Origin: an uncultured Eubacteriales bacterium
GTDB taxonomy: Bacteria; Bacillota; Clostridia; Oscillospirales; CAG-272
Length of the DNA stretch: 64,000 bases
Reading direction: 5' to 3'
Assembly (NCBI GenBank): GCA_934365155.1
Contig: CAKRMZ010000001.1
Span: 55,050-119,049, forward strand
Positions 52,755-61,331 of the stretch are shown in pieces (position 1 is the stretch's first letter; every line of letters begins with the position of its first letter). The notes under the pieces are model-generated. The model ran no database searches and had not been told where the DNA came from. It saw only the letters and a list, made by a program, of their open reading frames with translations. Made by a program: the position numbers and the translations under genes.

Positions 52755-53040
52755 AAAAAATTGCGCAGCGCGTCGACTTTTCCCGCATCATTTTCAAATA
52801 CGGGATAGGACGAATGCGCTGCGCAGTCCGTGGTGCCACCTATCTTACTTCTCATTTGGACTTCTTCTTAAAGCCCTGCCGTTATAACGCCCGACACCGC
52901 GGTTCCCATACTGATTCCCTCTCAAAATTAAGAGAAAACGTTCCGTTCACAGCTCCGAAAGGTTCTTCATACAACGGTGCTTAAGGCAGCTCTCACTCTC
53001 CTGCCCTCCCTGTATCACACGGGTGTTGTACTACTCATTT
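52755..53040 (-). promoter_or_regulatory. T-box riboswitch for asnB
   Basis: The minus-strand leader contains AGGTGGCACCACGG (52841..52828), followed by a terminator hairpin (GCGCTGCGC type arms at 52816-52824 and 52763-52771) and TTTTTT. Stem I elements (AGTAGTACAAC, GAGAGTGAGAG) lie near 53035-52985. The T-box reads UGGC, which pairs with a G73-CCA tRNA end, as in tRNA-Asn. The specifier is ambiguous: aligned with the valS leader, TATGAA is followed by GAA, while AAC (asparagine) is one base further, at 52964..52962. Gene identity and UGGC favour tRNA-Asn. Confidence 0.88.
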
Positions 53041-53070
53041 CATCAATGCTTTTGTTTTTAAATATAAAAT

Positions 53071-55164
53071 TTATCGAATACCGAACAACAATTCGCCATA
53101 GGACGGATACGGCCAATATTCCGTACCGACAATAGTCTCCAGCTCATCCGCCACAATTCGAAGCTCGTTCATCGCATTAAAAACCGAATCCCGATAAAAG
53201 CATGCAATGCTTTCCGTCTCATTGATTCTGGAAGCCTCAATCAGTGTGTCCTCCAAGGCGCGCACTTTGCGATGAATGGCAGCGCAAAGCGTTGCGGCGC
53301 GTGCCACGGTATCTTCTTCATAAGAACAATCAAATTTTGCGGATAATTGACGCTTTTCATTGGCCGCAGTACAAAGATCGCTTTGAAATTTCACTCCTGC
53401 CGGCAGAATATCCTTCTTCGCCATTTCTAACATCGTCATAGCCTCAATGTGCAGCACCTTAACATAATTCTCAAGAAGAATTTCATACCGTGCATGCACC
53501 TCACTCTCGGTATAAACCGAATGACGGCGGAACAGGTCAATATTCTTTTTTGAAATCAAAAGCGGCACGCAGTCTGCCGTGGTGCGCAAATTCAAGAGTC
53601 CGCGACGCTTTGCTTCTTCCAGCCACGCTTCATCATATCCGTTTCCGTTAAACAAAATGCGTTTGTGCTCGCGAATCACACTTACAATCTTGTCATGCAG
53701 CGCAGTTTTAAAATCCTCCGCCTTTTCCAGTTCATCCGCGTATTGGCGTAAACTTTCAGCCACTGCAGTATTCAGCATAATATTGGTACAAGCAATGGAG
53801 TCCGATGAACCTAACATCCGGAATTCAAATTTATTTCCGGTAAAGGCAAAGGGCGAGGTACGGTTACGGTCCGTTGTATCCTTCGGGATGCGCGGCAGGA
53901 CATCTGCACCGATACGCAGCGTTGTTTTCTCTGAACCGCCGTATTCCACATCCCGTTCAATGGAATCTAAAATCGCCGCAAGTTCATCACCCAAAAAGAT
54001 GGAAACCACAGCAGGCGGCGCTTCATTGGCACCGAGGCGATGATCGTTTCCGGCAGAAGCCACAGAAATACGAAGCAAGTCCTGATAATCGTCTACCGCC
54101 TGAATCACCGCGCAGAGGAAAAGCAAAAACTGTGCATTCTTATGCGGTGTATCCCCGGGCTCCAGCAAGTTATCCCCCCGGTTGGTAGAAATAGACCAGT
54201 TGTTATGCTTACCGCTACCGTTAACCCCGGCAAACGGTTTTTCATGCAAAAGACATACCATTCCGTGCTTTGCCGCGATTTTCTGCATAAGCTCCATTGT
54301 AATTTGGTTGTGATCCGTGGCTATATTGGTTGTGGTAAATATCGGCGCCAGTTCATGTTGTGCCGGAGCCACTTCGTTGTGCTCTGTCTTGGCAAAAATT
54401 CCAAGCTTCCACAACTCCTCGTCCAATTCTTTCATAAATGCCGAAACTCGAGGCTTCAATGCTCCGAAATAGTGGTCATCCAATTCCTGTCCTTTGGGAG
54501 CCTTGGCGCCGTAAAGCGTCCGTCCGGTAAAAATCAAATCTTTTCTTTTTTCAAACAGCGCTTTATCGATCAGAAAATACTCCTGCTCCGGTCCGACCGT
54601 AGTCTTGACAAAACGGACGTCCTCATTTCCGAACAGCTTTAGAATCCGCATTGCCTGCCGTCCCAATGCTTCCATAGAACGGAGCAACGGTGTTTTCTTA
54701 TCCAATGCTTCCCCGCTGAAGGAGCAGAAAGCGGTCGGGATGCACAAAGTATGGTCTTTAATAAACGCATATGAGGTTGGGTCCCAAGCGGTATAGCCGC
54801 GAGCCTCAAACGTTGCACGAAGTCCTCCAGAAGGAAAAGAGGATGCATCCGGTTCGCCGCGGACTAACTCTTTGCCGGAAAATTCCATAATCACCTTTCC
54901 GTCTTCCGTCGGAGAAATAAAGCTATCGTGTTTTTCTGCCGTAATTCCAGTCATCGGTTGGAACCAATGGGTAAAGTGAGTGGCACCTTTTTCAATGGCC
55001 CAATCCTTCATAGCATTCGCCACCACATTTGCCACATCCATATTCAGCTTTTTTCCCTCGCGGATCGTGCTCTGCAATTCGTTATAGGTCTCCTTTGACA
55101 GGCGCTGACGCATTGCGGCATCTCCGAACACCAACGATCCGAATATTTCCGATACGCTCTTCAT
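53071..55164 (-). CDS. glnN: Glutamine synthetase type III
   Basis: 697 residues, the standard GSIII length. Characteristic stretches are '[20 protein letters not shown]' (in parts), '[11 protein letters not shown]', '[19 protein letters not shown]', '[16 protein letters not shown]' and '[20 protein letters not shown]'. It forms glutamine from glutamate, ammonia and ATP. GGAGGG precedes the ATG. It is divergent from a type I glutamine synthetase gene across 265 bases containing two attenuated leaders. Confidence 0.96.
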   Translation of the reverse strand: MKSVSEIFGSLVFGDAAMRQRLSKETYNELQSTIREGKKLNMDVANVVANAMKDWAIEKGATHFTHWFQPMTGITAEKHDSFISPTEDGKVIMEFSGKELVRGEPDASSFPSGGLRATFEARGYTAWDPTSYAFIKDHTLCIPTAFCSFSGEALDKKTPLLRSMEALGRQAMRILKLFGNEDVRFVKTTVGPEQEYFLIDKALFEKRKDLIFTGRTLYGAKAPKGQELDDHYFGALKPRVSAFMKELDEELWKLGIFAKTEHNEVAPAQHELAPIFTTTNIATDHNQITMELMQKIAAKHGMVCLLHEKPFAGVNGSGKHNNWSISTNRGDNLLEPGDTPHKNAQFLLFLCAVIQAVDDYQDLLRISVASAGNDHRLGANEAPPAVVSIFLGDELAAILDSIERDVEYGGSEKTTLRIGADVLPRIPKDTTDRNRTSPFAFTGNKFEFRMLGSSDSIACTNIMLNTAVAESLRQYADELEKAEDFKTALHDKIVSVIREHKRILFNGNGYDEAWLEEAKRRGLLNLRTTADCVPLLISKKNIDLFRRHSVYTESEVHARYEILLENYVKVLHIEAMTMLEMAKKDILPAGVKFQSDLCTAANEKRQLSAKFDCSYEEDTVARAATLCAAIHRKVRALEDTLIEASRINETESIACFYRDSVFNAMNELRIVADELETIVGTEYWPYPSYGELLFGIR

Positions 55165-55196
55165 GATTTTCCCTCCGTATTTTTTTAATAAAAAAG

Positions 55197-55237
55197 GGCA
55201 AAGAGATCACAGAATGATATCTGCGACGTCTTTGCCG
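55197..55237 (-). promoter_or_regulatory. ANTAR-type attenuator in the glnN leader
   Basis: On the minus strand a short hairpin CGGC-[AAAGAC]-GTCG (55237..55224) has a hexaloop with A1 and G4, the ANTAR recognition rule. The same GGCAAAGA sequence is the 5' arm of an intrinsic terminator (with TCTTTGCC, then C and TTTTTT), so the two structures exclude each other. A second six-base-loop hairpin (CAGA-[TATCAT]-TCTG, 55223..55210) lies inside the terminator loop. Confidence 0.7.
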
Positions 55238-55250
55238 TATCAATGGAGCG

Positions 55251-55279
55251 ATTATACTACAGCCTTTTTCGTTTGTCAA
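55251..55279 (-). promoter_or_regulatory. Promoter of glnN
   Basis: Perfect consensus on the minus strand: TTGACA (55279..55274), 17-base spacer, TATAAT (55256..55251). The attenuator follows within about 15 bases. Confidence 0.85.
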
Positions 55280-55318
55280 GTGGTTTTACATATTTTTTTT
55301 GACGTTTTATTTTTTCTA

Positions 55319-55347
55319 TTGACAAAAAGATAGGGGGAGTATATAAT
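55319..55347 (+). promoter_or_regulatory. Promoter of glnA
   Basis: Perfect consensus: TTGACA (55319-55324), 17-base spacer, TATAAT (55342-55347). The transcript would begin at about 55353, just before the attenuator. Confidence 0.85.
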
Positions 55348-55353
55348 AATCGC

Positions 55354-55415
55354 ATGAGCAAGGGCGTTCATTTGAAGAGGGGGGATCCTCCGCAAATGAC
55401 GCTTTTATTATTTTT
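55354..55415 (+). promoter_or_regulatory. ANTAR-type attenuator in the glnA leader
   Basis: ATGAGC-[AAGGGC]-GTTCAT (55354-55371) is a six-pair hairpin with a hexaloop carrying A1 and G4 and a C-G/G-U closing pattern identical to the glnN leader. Its 3' arm lies within the 5' arm of a terminator (GCGTTCATTTG 55364-55374 with CAAATGACGC 55393-55402, then TTTTATTATTTTT). A second hairpin with a six-base loop, GAGG-[GGGGAT]-CCTC (55377-55390), is enclosed by the terminator. Confidence 0.75.
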
Positions 55416-55429
55416 GGAGATGAAAAGAT

Positions 55430-56644
55430 ATGTACAGTCAAAAAGAAGTTATGGATTTTATAAAAGAAGAAAATGTCGGCTCGATCCGTCTTACTTTCTG
55501 CGACATATTCGGAAATGCCAAAAATATTTCCATTATGTCCAGTGAAATCGAGCGTGCCTTCTGCGACGGCATTTCTTTCGACTCATCAGCCATTCGGGGT
55601 TTTACCGGCGAGGAGCGTTCGGATTTGTTTTTGCATCCGGACCCGAAAACCTTATCCATTCTTCCGTGGGGACCGGAGCACAGCCGCGTCATACGCATGT
55701 TCTGCGATATCAAAAATCCGGACGGTTCACCCTATCCGCATGACAGCCGACATATTTTAAAAGAAGCCGTTAAAACCGCACAAGATGCGGGAATCCACTG
55801 CAACTTCGGGCCGGAGTACGAATTTTATCTCTTTCGAACTAACGAAAACGGCGAATCCAATCATGAGCCGTTCGATCATGCAGGATATATGGATATCGCT
55901 CCGGAAGACCGATGCGAAAACATCCGCAGAGAAATTTGCTTTGCGCTGAGCGATATGAACATCCACCCCGAAAGCTCTCACCATGAGGAGGGGCCGGGAC
56001 AAAACGAAATTGATTTCCGATACAGCGATGCACTGCAATCCGCAGACAATGCCATTACATTTAAGACCGTTGTCAAAACCATGGCCATGCGCAATGGACT
56101 AATCGCCGATTTTTCACCCAAACCGCTGCCCGGACAAAGCGGCAACGGCATGCATATTAATATGTCTGTCTCCACCGAAAGTGGAGATGATCGCACCATG
56201 GCCTTCATGGCAGGAATCTTACACCGCATTGCAGAGATGACGCTGTTTTTAAACCCGAGCGAGGATTCTTATCTGCGCTTAGGTGAAAAAAAGGCTCCGT
56301 TATATATTTCATGGTCTCCGGAAAACCGATCTCAGCTGATTCGCATTCCCGCTGTCAAAAGCAAGCTCAAACGGCTTGAGTTGCGTTCGCCGGATCCGAC
56401 CGGAAATCCTTATCTCGGCTATGCCTTACTGATTCACGCAGGTTTGGAAGGAATTCTGCAAAACTTAAATCCGTCGGAACCGATTAACCTAAACCTTTAT
56501 CATGCAGATAAAGATTTCTTAAAGCAGCTTCCCCACCTTCCGAAATCGTTAACCGAAGCTGTAGATCTTGCAGCAAACAGCACATTTATAAGACGCATTC
56601 TTCCCGCAGCGATGATTGACGCCTACTGCGGACAAATTCAGTAA
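55430..56644 (+). CDS. glnA: Glutamine synthetase type I (short form)
   Basis: 404 residues, shorter than the usual 440-470, as in some clostridial GSI paralogues. Motifs include 'FDSSAIRGFTGEERSDLFLHPD' (in parts), 'GPEYEFYLF', 'EEGPGQNEIDFRYSDAL', 'KPLPGQSGNGMHINMSVS' and 'LELRSPDPTGNPYL'. The last replaces the common E-x-R-x-P-D region with conserved E and R residues. GGAGA precedes the ATG. It is followed after 13 bases by the ANTAR regulator gene. Confidence 0.93.
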   Translation: MYSQKEVMDFIKEENVGSIRLTFCDIFGNAKNISIMSSEIERAFCDGISFDSSAIRGFTGEERSDLFLHPDPKTLSILPWGPEHSRVIRMFCDIKNPDGSPYPHDSRHILKEAVKTAQDAGIHCNFGPEYEFYLFRTNENGESNHEPFDHAGYMDIAPEDRCENIRREICFALSDMNIHPESSHHEEGPGQNEIDFRYSDALQSADNAITFKTVVKTMAMRNGLIADFSPKPLPGQSGNGMHINMSVSTESGDDRTMAFMAGILHRIAEMTLFLNPSEDSYLRLGEKKAPLYISWSPENRSQLIRIPAVKSKLKRLELRSPDPTGNPYLGYALLIHAGLEGILQNLNPSEPINLNLYHADKDFLKQLPHLPKSLTEAVDLAANSTFIRRILPAAMIDAYCGQIQ

Positions 56645-56657
56645 AGCGGTGACCGCA

Positions 56658-57245
56658 ATGCGCAATGATTGGAAGAATTTTCGGATTTTAACAGTCTCCG
56701 ATTCGGATCGAATCGATCGGCTTCTTGCGGAAATTCTGCCGCAAAATGCCTTTTCCCCTCCGACCACCGTCCATTCTGTCGGACAGGCCAAACGACTGCT
56801 TGTGCAGTCTGTTTTCGATATTATACTCATTAACACCCCGCTGCAAGACGAATTCGGCACCCAATTTGCATTGGAGCTCTGCGAAAAAAATGATGTCGGT
56901 ATTTTGCTTTTTACAAAATCCGATTGTTTTGAAGAAGTGCTTTCCATGACCGAGGGCAGCGGCATATTCGTTTTATCGAAGCCCTGCTCCAAAAGCGTTG
57001 TATATCAGGCCATAATGCTGTTGATGTCAATGCAAAATAAACTGCTGTCCATGAAAAAGAAAACCGCCTCACTTCAGGCAAAAATGGATGAAATTCGCAC
57101 CGTAAATCATGCAAAATGGCTTTTAATCGACCGTTTAAAAATGAATGAACAGGCCGCGCACCGTTTTATTGAAAAGCAGGCGATGGACACCTGCCAAACC
57201 AAACAGGAAATCGCAGAAAGCATTATTCGAACATATGAAATATAG
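56658..57245 (+). CDS. ANTAR-domain response-regulator-like antiterminator
   Basis: 195 residues from ATG 56658, preferred over an earlier start that overlaps glnA. The N-terminal ~115 residues form a receiver-like domain ('ILTVSDSDRIDRLLAEILPQ', 'FDIILINTPLQDEFG', 'FVLSKPCSKSVVYQAIM'), but the phospho-acceptor Asp position reads Asn in I-L-I-N-T, so it may not be phosphorylated. A coiled coil leads to a C-terminal ANTAR domain ('HAKWLLIDRLKMNEQAAHRFIEKQAM', in parts), which binds paired hexaloop RNA hairpins and prevents termination. Targets are probably the glnA and glnN leaders described here. Confidence 0.88.
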   Translation: MRNDWKNFRILTVSDSDRIDRLLAEILPQNAFSPPTTVHSVGQAKRLLVQSVFDIILINTPLQDEFGTQFALELCEKNDVGILLFTKSDCFEEVLSMTEGSGIFVLSKPCSKSVVYQAIMLLMSMQNKLLSMKKKTASLQAKMDEIRTVNHAKWLLIDRLKMNEQAAHRFIEKQAMDTCQTKQEIAESIIRTYEI

Positions 57246-57257
57246 GAGGAAGCAATT

Positions 57258-58862
57258 GTGACAAAATATATATTTGTAACCGGAGGCGTTGTCTCCGGCC
57301 TGGGAAAAGGAATTACCGCAGCCTCGCTGGGACGCTTGCTCAAGGCTCGGGGACTGAAGGTCGCAGCGCAAAAGCTTGATCCCTATATTAATGTAGATCC
57401 CGGAACAATGAGCCCCTATCAGCACGGCGAAGTCTATGTTACCGACGACGGCGCCGAAACCGATCTTGATCTGGGGCATTATGAGCGTTTCATTGATGAA
57501 GACTTGAATAAATTTTCCAATCTTACGACCGGCAAGGTTTATTGGAATGTGCTTCACAAAGAACGCCGCGGTGAATATTTGGGACAGACGGTACAGGTCA
57601 TTCCCCATATTACCGGAGAAATCAAAGATTTTATCTATGCCGTCGGCAAAAAAACCGATGCGGATGTTGTTATCACCGAAATCGGCGGCACGACCGGCGA
57701 TATTGAAAGCCAACCGTTTTTAGAGGCGATTCGGCAGGTCGGTTTAGAGCTCGGTCGGGAAAATACCTTGTATATTCATGTAACACTCGTTCCGTATATC
57801 AGCGGATCCGATGAACACAAATCCAAACCGACGCAGCATTCCGTGAAAGAACTGCAAGGTATGGGAATTACGCCGAACATTATTATTTTGCGCTGTGATC
57901 GTCCGCTGGAGGATGCAATTTTCAAAAAAATCGCTCTCTTTTGTAATGTAAAACCGGATTGCGTTATTGAAAACCGCACCCTTGATGTGCTTTATGAAGC
58001 GCCGCTGATGTTAGAAGCCGGTCACTTCTCCGAGGTCGTTTGCCGCGAACTGCAGATCGACGCCCCCGAAGCAGACTTACATGAATGGAACGCCATGCTG
58101 CACCGGATCAAAAATCGAAACAAAAGCGTTACTATCGGAATTGTCGGCAAATACGTCAGCCTTCACGATGCGTATCTGTCGGTCGCCGAAGCCCTCCGCC
58201 ACGCCGGTTACGACTGCGGCGCCAAAATCAACATTGAATGGATTGACAGTGAAACCGTCACCGATGAAAATGCGGGAGAAATTCTAAAAGACTGTGACGG
58301 AATCTTAGTCCCGGGCGGATTCGGCGATCGCGGTATCGAGGGCATGATTTCCGCTGCAGCCTATGCACGCACGCACAACATCCCCTACTTCGGCATCTGT
58401 CTGGGAATGCAAATTGCCGTCATTGAGTATGCGCGCAACGTTCTCGGATACTCCGATGCAAACTCCGGGGAATTTAACCCGGGCACCGCGCACAAGGTGA
58501 TTGACTTCATGCCCGATCAAAACGAACAGGTAGCCAAAGGCGGCACTTTGCGGCTCGGCGCGTACCCTTGCCGAATTGCGGATAACACATTGATGAAGGA
58601 ATGCTATCAAGCCGGAGAAATTTCAGAGCGCCACCGCCACCGCTATGAATTTAACAACGACTTCCGTGATGTTCTGACCAAAGCAGGACTTTGCATCAGC
58701 GGCACCTCTCCGGACGGCCGTATTGTAGAAACAGTGGAGGTTCCGCAAAATCAATTTCATCTCGGGGTACAATTTCATCCCGAATTTAAGAGCAGACCGA
58801 ATCGGGCGCATCCGCTATTTTTAGGCTTTGTAAAGGCCTCTTTAACCAATAAAAATAAATAA
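57258..58862 (+). CDS. pyrG: CTP synthase
   Basis: 534 residues, full length. The N-terminal synthetase domain has '[21 protein letters not shown]' (in parts; P-loop), and the C-terminal glutaminase has the nucleophile Cys in '[17 protein letters not shown]' and the oxyanion '[13 protein letters not shown]', with the His-Pro-Glu triad end at '[12 protein letters not shown]'. The start is GTG at 57258 with AGGAGGA upstream. It is 12 bases after the ANTAR gene and probably read through from the glnA promoter, linking CTP synthesis to glutamine supply. Confidence 0.96.
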   Translation: MTKYIFVTGGVVSGLGKGITAASLGRLLKARGLKVAAQKLDPYINVDPGTMSPYQHGEVYVTDDGAETDLDLGHYERFIDEDLNKFSNLTTGKVYWNVLHKERRGEYLGQTVQVIPHITGEIKDFIYAVGKKTDADVVITEIGGTTGDIESQPFLEAIRQVGLELGRENTLYIHVTLVPYISGSDEHKSKPTQHSVKELQGMGITPNIIILRCDRPLEDAIFKKIALFCNVKPDCVIENRTLDVLYEAPLMLEAGHFSEVVCRELQIDAPEADLHEWNAMLHRIKNRNKSVTIGIVGKYVSLHDAYLSVAEALRHAGYDCGAKINIEWIDSETVTDENAGEILKDCDGILVPGGFGDRGIEGMISAAAYARTHNIPYFGICLGMQIAVIEYARNVLGYSDANSGEFNPGTAHKVIDFMPDQNEQVAKGGTLRLGAYPCRIADNTLMKECYQAGEISERHRHRYEFNNDFRDVLTKAGLCISGTSPDGRIVETVEVPQNQFHLGVQFHPEFKSRPNRAHPLFLGFVKASLTNKNK

Positions 58863-58869
58863 ATTTAAT

Positions 58870-58918
58870 AAAAAACACAGAGGCCATCGCGACAAATGCG
58901 ATGGCCTCTGTGTTTTTT
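58870..58918. terminator. Bidirectional terminator between pyrG and the DUF6514 gene
   Basis: A perfect 21-bp stem (AAAAAACACAGAGGCCATCGC and its complement) with a 7-base loop; ends both converging genes. Confidence 0.9.
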
Positions 58919-59168
58919 ATATATACAAATTATTGCCCTCATCTTCTTCCGAAATAGAAAGCCAGTCCTCAATAACATCCCGAAAATGAATCGGCGATAC
59001 GTGATTAACGGTCAATTCGTTTGCTAAACGTCGAGCCGCCGCTTCATCTAATGTTATATCTGACAGGTGATCAACTGTTCGATTGTCATCTTTCACAACA
59101 ACACCATAACTTCTATAGCTTTCATTCTCAATGTCAACGGTTTCTTCAATTGCTTCATAAATGATCAT
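58917..59168 (-). CDS. DUF6514 family protein
   Basis: An 83-residue acidic cytoplasmic protein resembling clostridial DUF6514: 'YRSYGVVVKDDNRTVDHLSDIT', then 'ANELTVNHVSPIHFRDVIEDWL'. Function unknown. The ATG is clear; the upstream sequence (GGAAAAAGGCGAATG) provides a ribosome site. It stands alone between pyrG and the tRNA gene. Confidence 0.82.
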   Translation of the reverse strand: MIIYEAIEETVDIENESYRSYGVVVKDDNRTVDHLSDITLDEAAARRLANELTVNHVSPIHFRDVIEDWLSISEEDEGNNLYI

Positions 59169-59198
59169 TCGCCTTTTTCCTGTCTGCTTTTTTTGTTG

Positions 59199-59468
59199 TC
59201 TTTTTATATTTTACCATATTTTAACATAAAAAGCAATATTTTCCAACTTGGTTTTGTGCACAAAAATAGGACTGTTTTTTGTGACAATTGCACAAATTGA
59301 AAAAACAGTTTTTGTTGCTAATGCACATATTTTGTCGATTGAATTTCACCGGTATTTTAGAAATTAAAATGGATTTTCATTTTTTCAACAGGAATTCGTA
59401 AAGTGCGGAGCGTCCCCTTCTTCGAATTCTTTTTTTTCAAAGAAATTTCTACTTTTTTTATATGATTG
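59199..59468. other. A/T-rich gap with an inverted repeat
   Basis: No coding frame is convincing here. The main structure is ACTGTTTTTT (59271-59280) with its complement AAAAAACAGT (59300-59309), spaced by 19 bases containing GTGACAATTGCAC. A related TTGTGCACAAAA lies just upstream. These could be regulatory sites for the DUF6514 gene. Confidence 0.35.
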
Positions 59469-59498
59469 TTGACAAACGCATTTCAAGTGTGGTATACT
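59469..59498 (+). promoter_or_regulatory. Promoter of tRNA-Pro
   Basis: TTGACA (59469-59474), an 18-base spacer and TATACT (59493-59498), ending 20 bases before the tRNA. Confidence 0.75.
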
Positions 59499-59518
59499 TA
59501 TGATCGTCATGTTGATTA

Positions 59519-59595
59519 CGGGGTGTGGCTCAGTTTGGTAGAGCGCTTGGTTCGGGACCAAGAGGCCGCAAGTTCAAATCTTGTCACTCCGACCA
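59519..59595 (+). tRNA. tRNA-Pro (anticodon CGG)
   Basis: A complete cloverleaf. The acceptor CGGGGTG pairs with CACTCCG (one G-T wobble), the D arm is GCTC...GAGC, and the anticodon stem CTTGG/CCAAG encloses the loop TTCGGGA, giving anticodon CGG. The T arm is GCAAG-TTCAAAT-CTTGT. The discriminator is A and CCA is encoded. 77 bases. Confidence 0.95.
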
Positions 59596-59602
59596 TCTAA
59601 AG

Positions 59603-59650
59603 ACACCATTGAAATCTGAACCCTCAAGTTCAGACTCAATGGTGTTTTTA
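59603..59650 (+). terminator. Terminator after tRNA-Pro
   Basis: ACACCATTGA pairs with TCAATGGTGT with an inner TCTGAAC/GTTCAGA stem, followed by TTTTTATT. Confidence 0.85.
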
Positions 59651-59770
59651 TTATAAAACCCAGTATTTATGCGGCTTTTCGAGGTCGCATTTTCTTTTTG
59701 CCAGCTGGACTAAAAACAGAAAAACTTAAATTTTGCAATTAGAAGATTAAAAAACAAACCTTTTCGAACC

Positions 59771-61000
59771 TATCAGTCTGTCTGCACGTGTATTATAAAC
59801 CCGCGTCCTTCAAGGCATATTCCTCTTCCTTCTGTTCGGGAGTCTTGTATTGCAGCTTCTTGTGTGGTCGCTTGGTATTGTAAAAAACTATGTACTTGTC
59901 CACCGCACTTCGGAAGTCTGCCTCCGAACGATACTTCGTCCGATACAATTCCTCGCGCTTCAAAGAAGCAAAGAACGATTCCATTACAGAATTGTCATAC
60001 GGCACGTGCGCTCTTGAAAAGGAGTGCGTGATGTGCAGTGACCGCATATAGTCGTTCATCGTTTTTGAACGATAATTACCACCACGGTCGGTATGGAAAA
60101 CCAAACTTGAATCCGGTTGGCGTGCTTTATAGGCAATCTGAAAAGTCGACTTCACAAGTTGCGTGCTGTTGGTCTTTCCAATTTTATAACCTACGACCAT
60201 ACGGGAGAACAGGTCGATAATCACGCAAATATAATAAGCGTTTTCGCCGTACTTGAAATAGGTAACATCACTAACCCACACTTCGTTCGGTTTGCACGTG
60301 TCAAACTCTTGGTTAAGGTGGTTTTTGTATTTGCGGCCTTCGTCCTCGTATAATTTCTTCGCCGACTGACGAATGCTGACTAACCCCATATCACGCATAA
60401 GCGTGCGCACCATTTCGTTACTGACTTTGAATCCTTCACTTTTCATAACTGCCGCAATTTTGGCAGCACCAAAAATCTGATTGCTTTCGTCGTAGATCTC
60501 CTGTATGCGAAGCCGTAGTTCTTCACGGCGTTTCGCATACCACGTGTTGTCTTTCTTATTGCGGAGAACGTGGTTGTAAAACGTTCCTCGGGGAATGTCA
60601 AACGCATCGCAGATCACGTGCACGTTATATTTGCCGTAAAGTTGTTCAGCAGCATATAGCCGTTGCCTCAATGGTGATTTCGGCGTGCAGGTTGCAGATT
60701 TGAGAATTTCAACGATACTCTCCAAACGTGCAACTTTGTTTTCAAGCAAATGAAAATTGCGGATGTCCACTGTTCTCCTGTTGGCAGCGTTTTGCTCCTC
60801 TCGATAAATGCGTAACCAACTGTAAAAGGTGCTCTTGGGCATGCCGGTGTCGGCGAGGATACGCGCAGACGGTTCGCCGGATATAACACGGTCAATGACC
60901 GCTTGTTTTTCTTTTTGCGTGTAAGTTCTCATTTTATCAACTCCTTTGCGGATGATTATAGCACAAGAAACTTACATTTCTCCACAAATCGAGACTGATA
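59771..61000. mobile_element. IS3-family insertion sequence, ends not fixed
   Basis: The transposase gene is flanked by TATCAGTCT (59771-59779) and its complement AGACTGATA (60992-61000), which would define a 1.23-kb element. A second possible pair lies slightly inside: TGTCTGCACGTGTATTATAA at 59779-59798 and TGTAAGTTTCTTGTGCTATAAT-like sequence ending at 60976. The outer pair may instead be operator DNA of the next gene. No target duplication is visible. The size fits IS3 elements. Confidence 0.5.
59793..60932 (-). CDS. IS3-family transposase (single fused frame)
   Basis: 379 residues. The N-terminal helix-turn-helix ('GMPKSTFYSWLRIYREEQ') and leucine-rich helix are fused in frame to an rve integrase core. 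The catalytic residues are Asp in 'VWVSDVTYFKYG', Asp in 'VFHTDRGGNY' and Glu in 'NSVMESFFASLKREEL'. IS3 members normally need a frameshift between OrfA and OrfB; here one uninterrupted frame covers both. AAAGGAG precedes the ATG. It appears intact. Confidence 0.93.
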   Translation of the reverse strand: MRTYTQKEKQAVIDRVISGEPSARILADTGMPKSTFYSWLRIYREEQNAANRRTVDIRNFHLLENKVARLESIVEILKSATCTPKSPLRQRLYAAEQLYGKYNVHVICDAFDIPRGTFYNHVLRNKKDNTWYAKRREELRLRIQEIYDESNQIFGAAKIAAVMKSEGFKVSNEMVRTLMRDMGLVSIRQSAKKLYEDEGRKYKNHLNQEFDTCKPNEVWVSDVTYFKYGENAYYICVIIDLFSRMVVGYKIGKTNSTQLVKSTFQIAYKARQPDSSLVFHTDRGGNYRSKTMNDYMRSLHITHSFSRAHVPYDNSVMESFFASLKREELYRTKYRSEADFRSAVDKYIVFYNTKRPHKKLQYKTPEQKEEEYALKDAGL

Positions 61001-61031
61001 TATTGACGTTTTTGGACTGATATGGTATAAT
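60994..61031 (+). promoter_or_regulatory. Promoter with two ACTGATAT repeats
   Basis: TTGACG (61003-61008), a 17-base spacer and TATAAT (61026-61031) form a strong promoter for the winged-helix gene. ACTGATAT occurs twice (60994-61001 and 61016-61023), 22 bases apart, flanking the -35 and filling the spacer. This is a likely operator for autoregulation. Confidence 0.62.
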
Positions 61032-61064
61032 TTTAAGACCGAAGTATTTTGGGAGGTATTTGCA

Positions 61065-61331
61065 ATGTCTGGATTCTTTGTAAATGATAAATACAGAGTT
61101 TTAGAATGTATGGCAAATCGGCAGATTTCCGTTAATAATGAGCAAATTGTCAAGTTATCACAACAAGAAATTGCTGATATATTGCATTTTACAAAAACTA
61201 AAGTAAATACAATTATTGGTGAATTGAAAACGAATGGTTATATTGTTCAACTCAGCAGCCGAGGAAAATATTCACTCACAGGTAAAGCAAATACCGAACT
61301 TAGAAAAATGGGTAACAAGGAGGGTGCGTAA
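61065..61331 (+). CDS. Winged-helix transcriptional regulator of the restriction-modification genes
   Basis: 88 residues. 'VKLSQQEIADILHFTKTKVNTIIGELKTNGYIV' (in parts) is a winged helix-turn-helix, with the wing 'LSSRGKYSLTGKANTEL'. GGGAGG precedes the ATG. Its stop TAA overlaps the ATG of the methylase gene by one base (TAATG), so the two are coupled and the regulator probably controls R-M expression. Confidence 0.85.
   Translation: MSGFFVNDKYRVLECMANRQISVNNEQIVKLSQQEIADILHFTKTKVNTIIGELKTNGYIVQLSSRGKYSLTGKANTELRKMGNKEGA

Noticed and set aside
54040..54642. 200-codon plus-strand frame inside glnN
   Set aside because: Antisense shadow of glutamine synthetase III.
55354..55420. Glutamine riboswitch in the glnA leader
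   Set aside because: CGTTCA and GACG are present as in glutamine riboswitches, but the conserved AAGTAGG downstream segment is missing; the ANTAR hexaloop/terminator model explains the sequence better.
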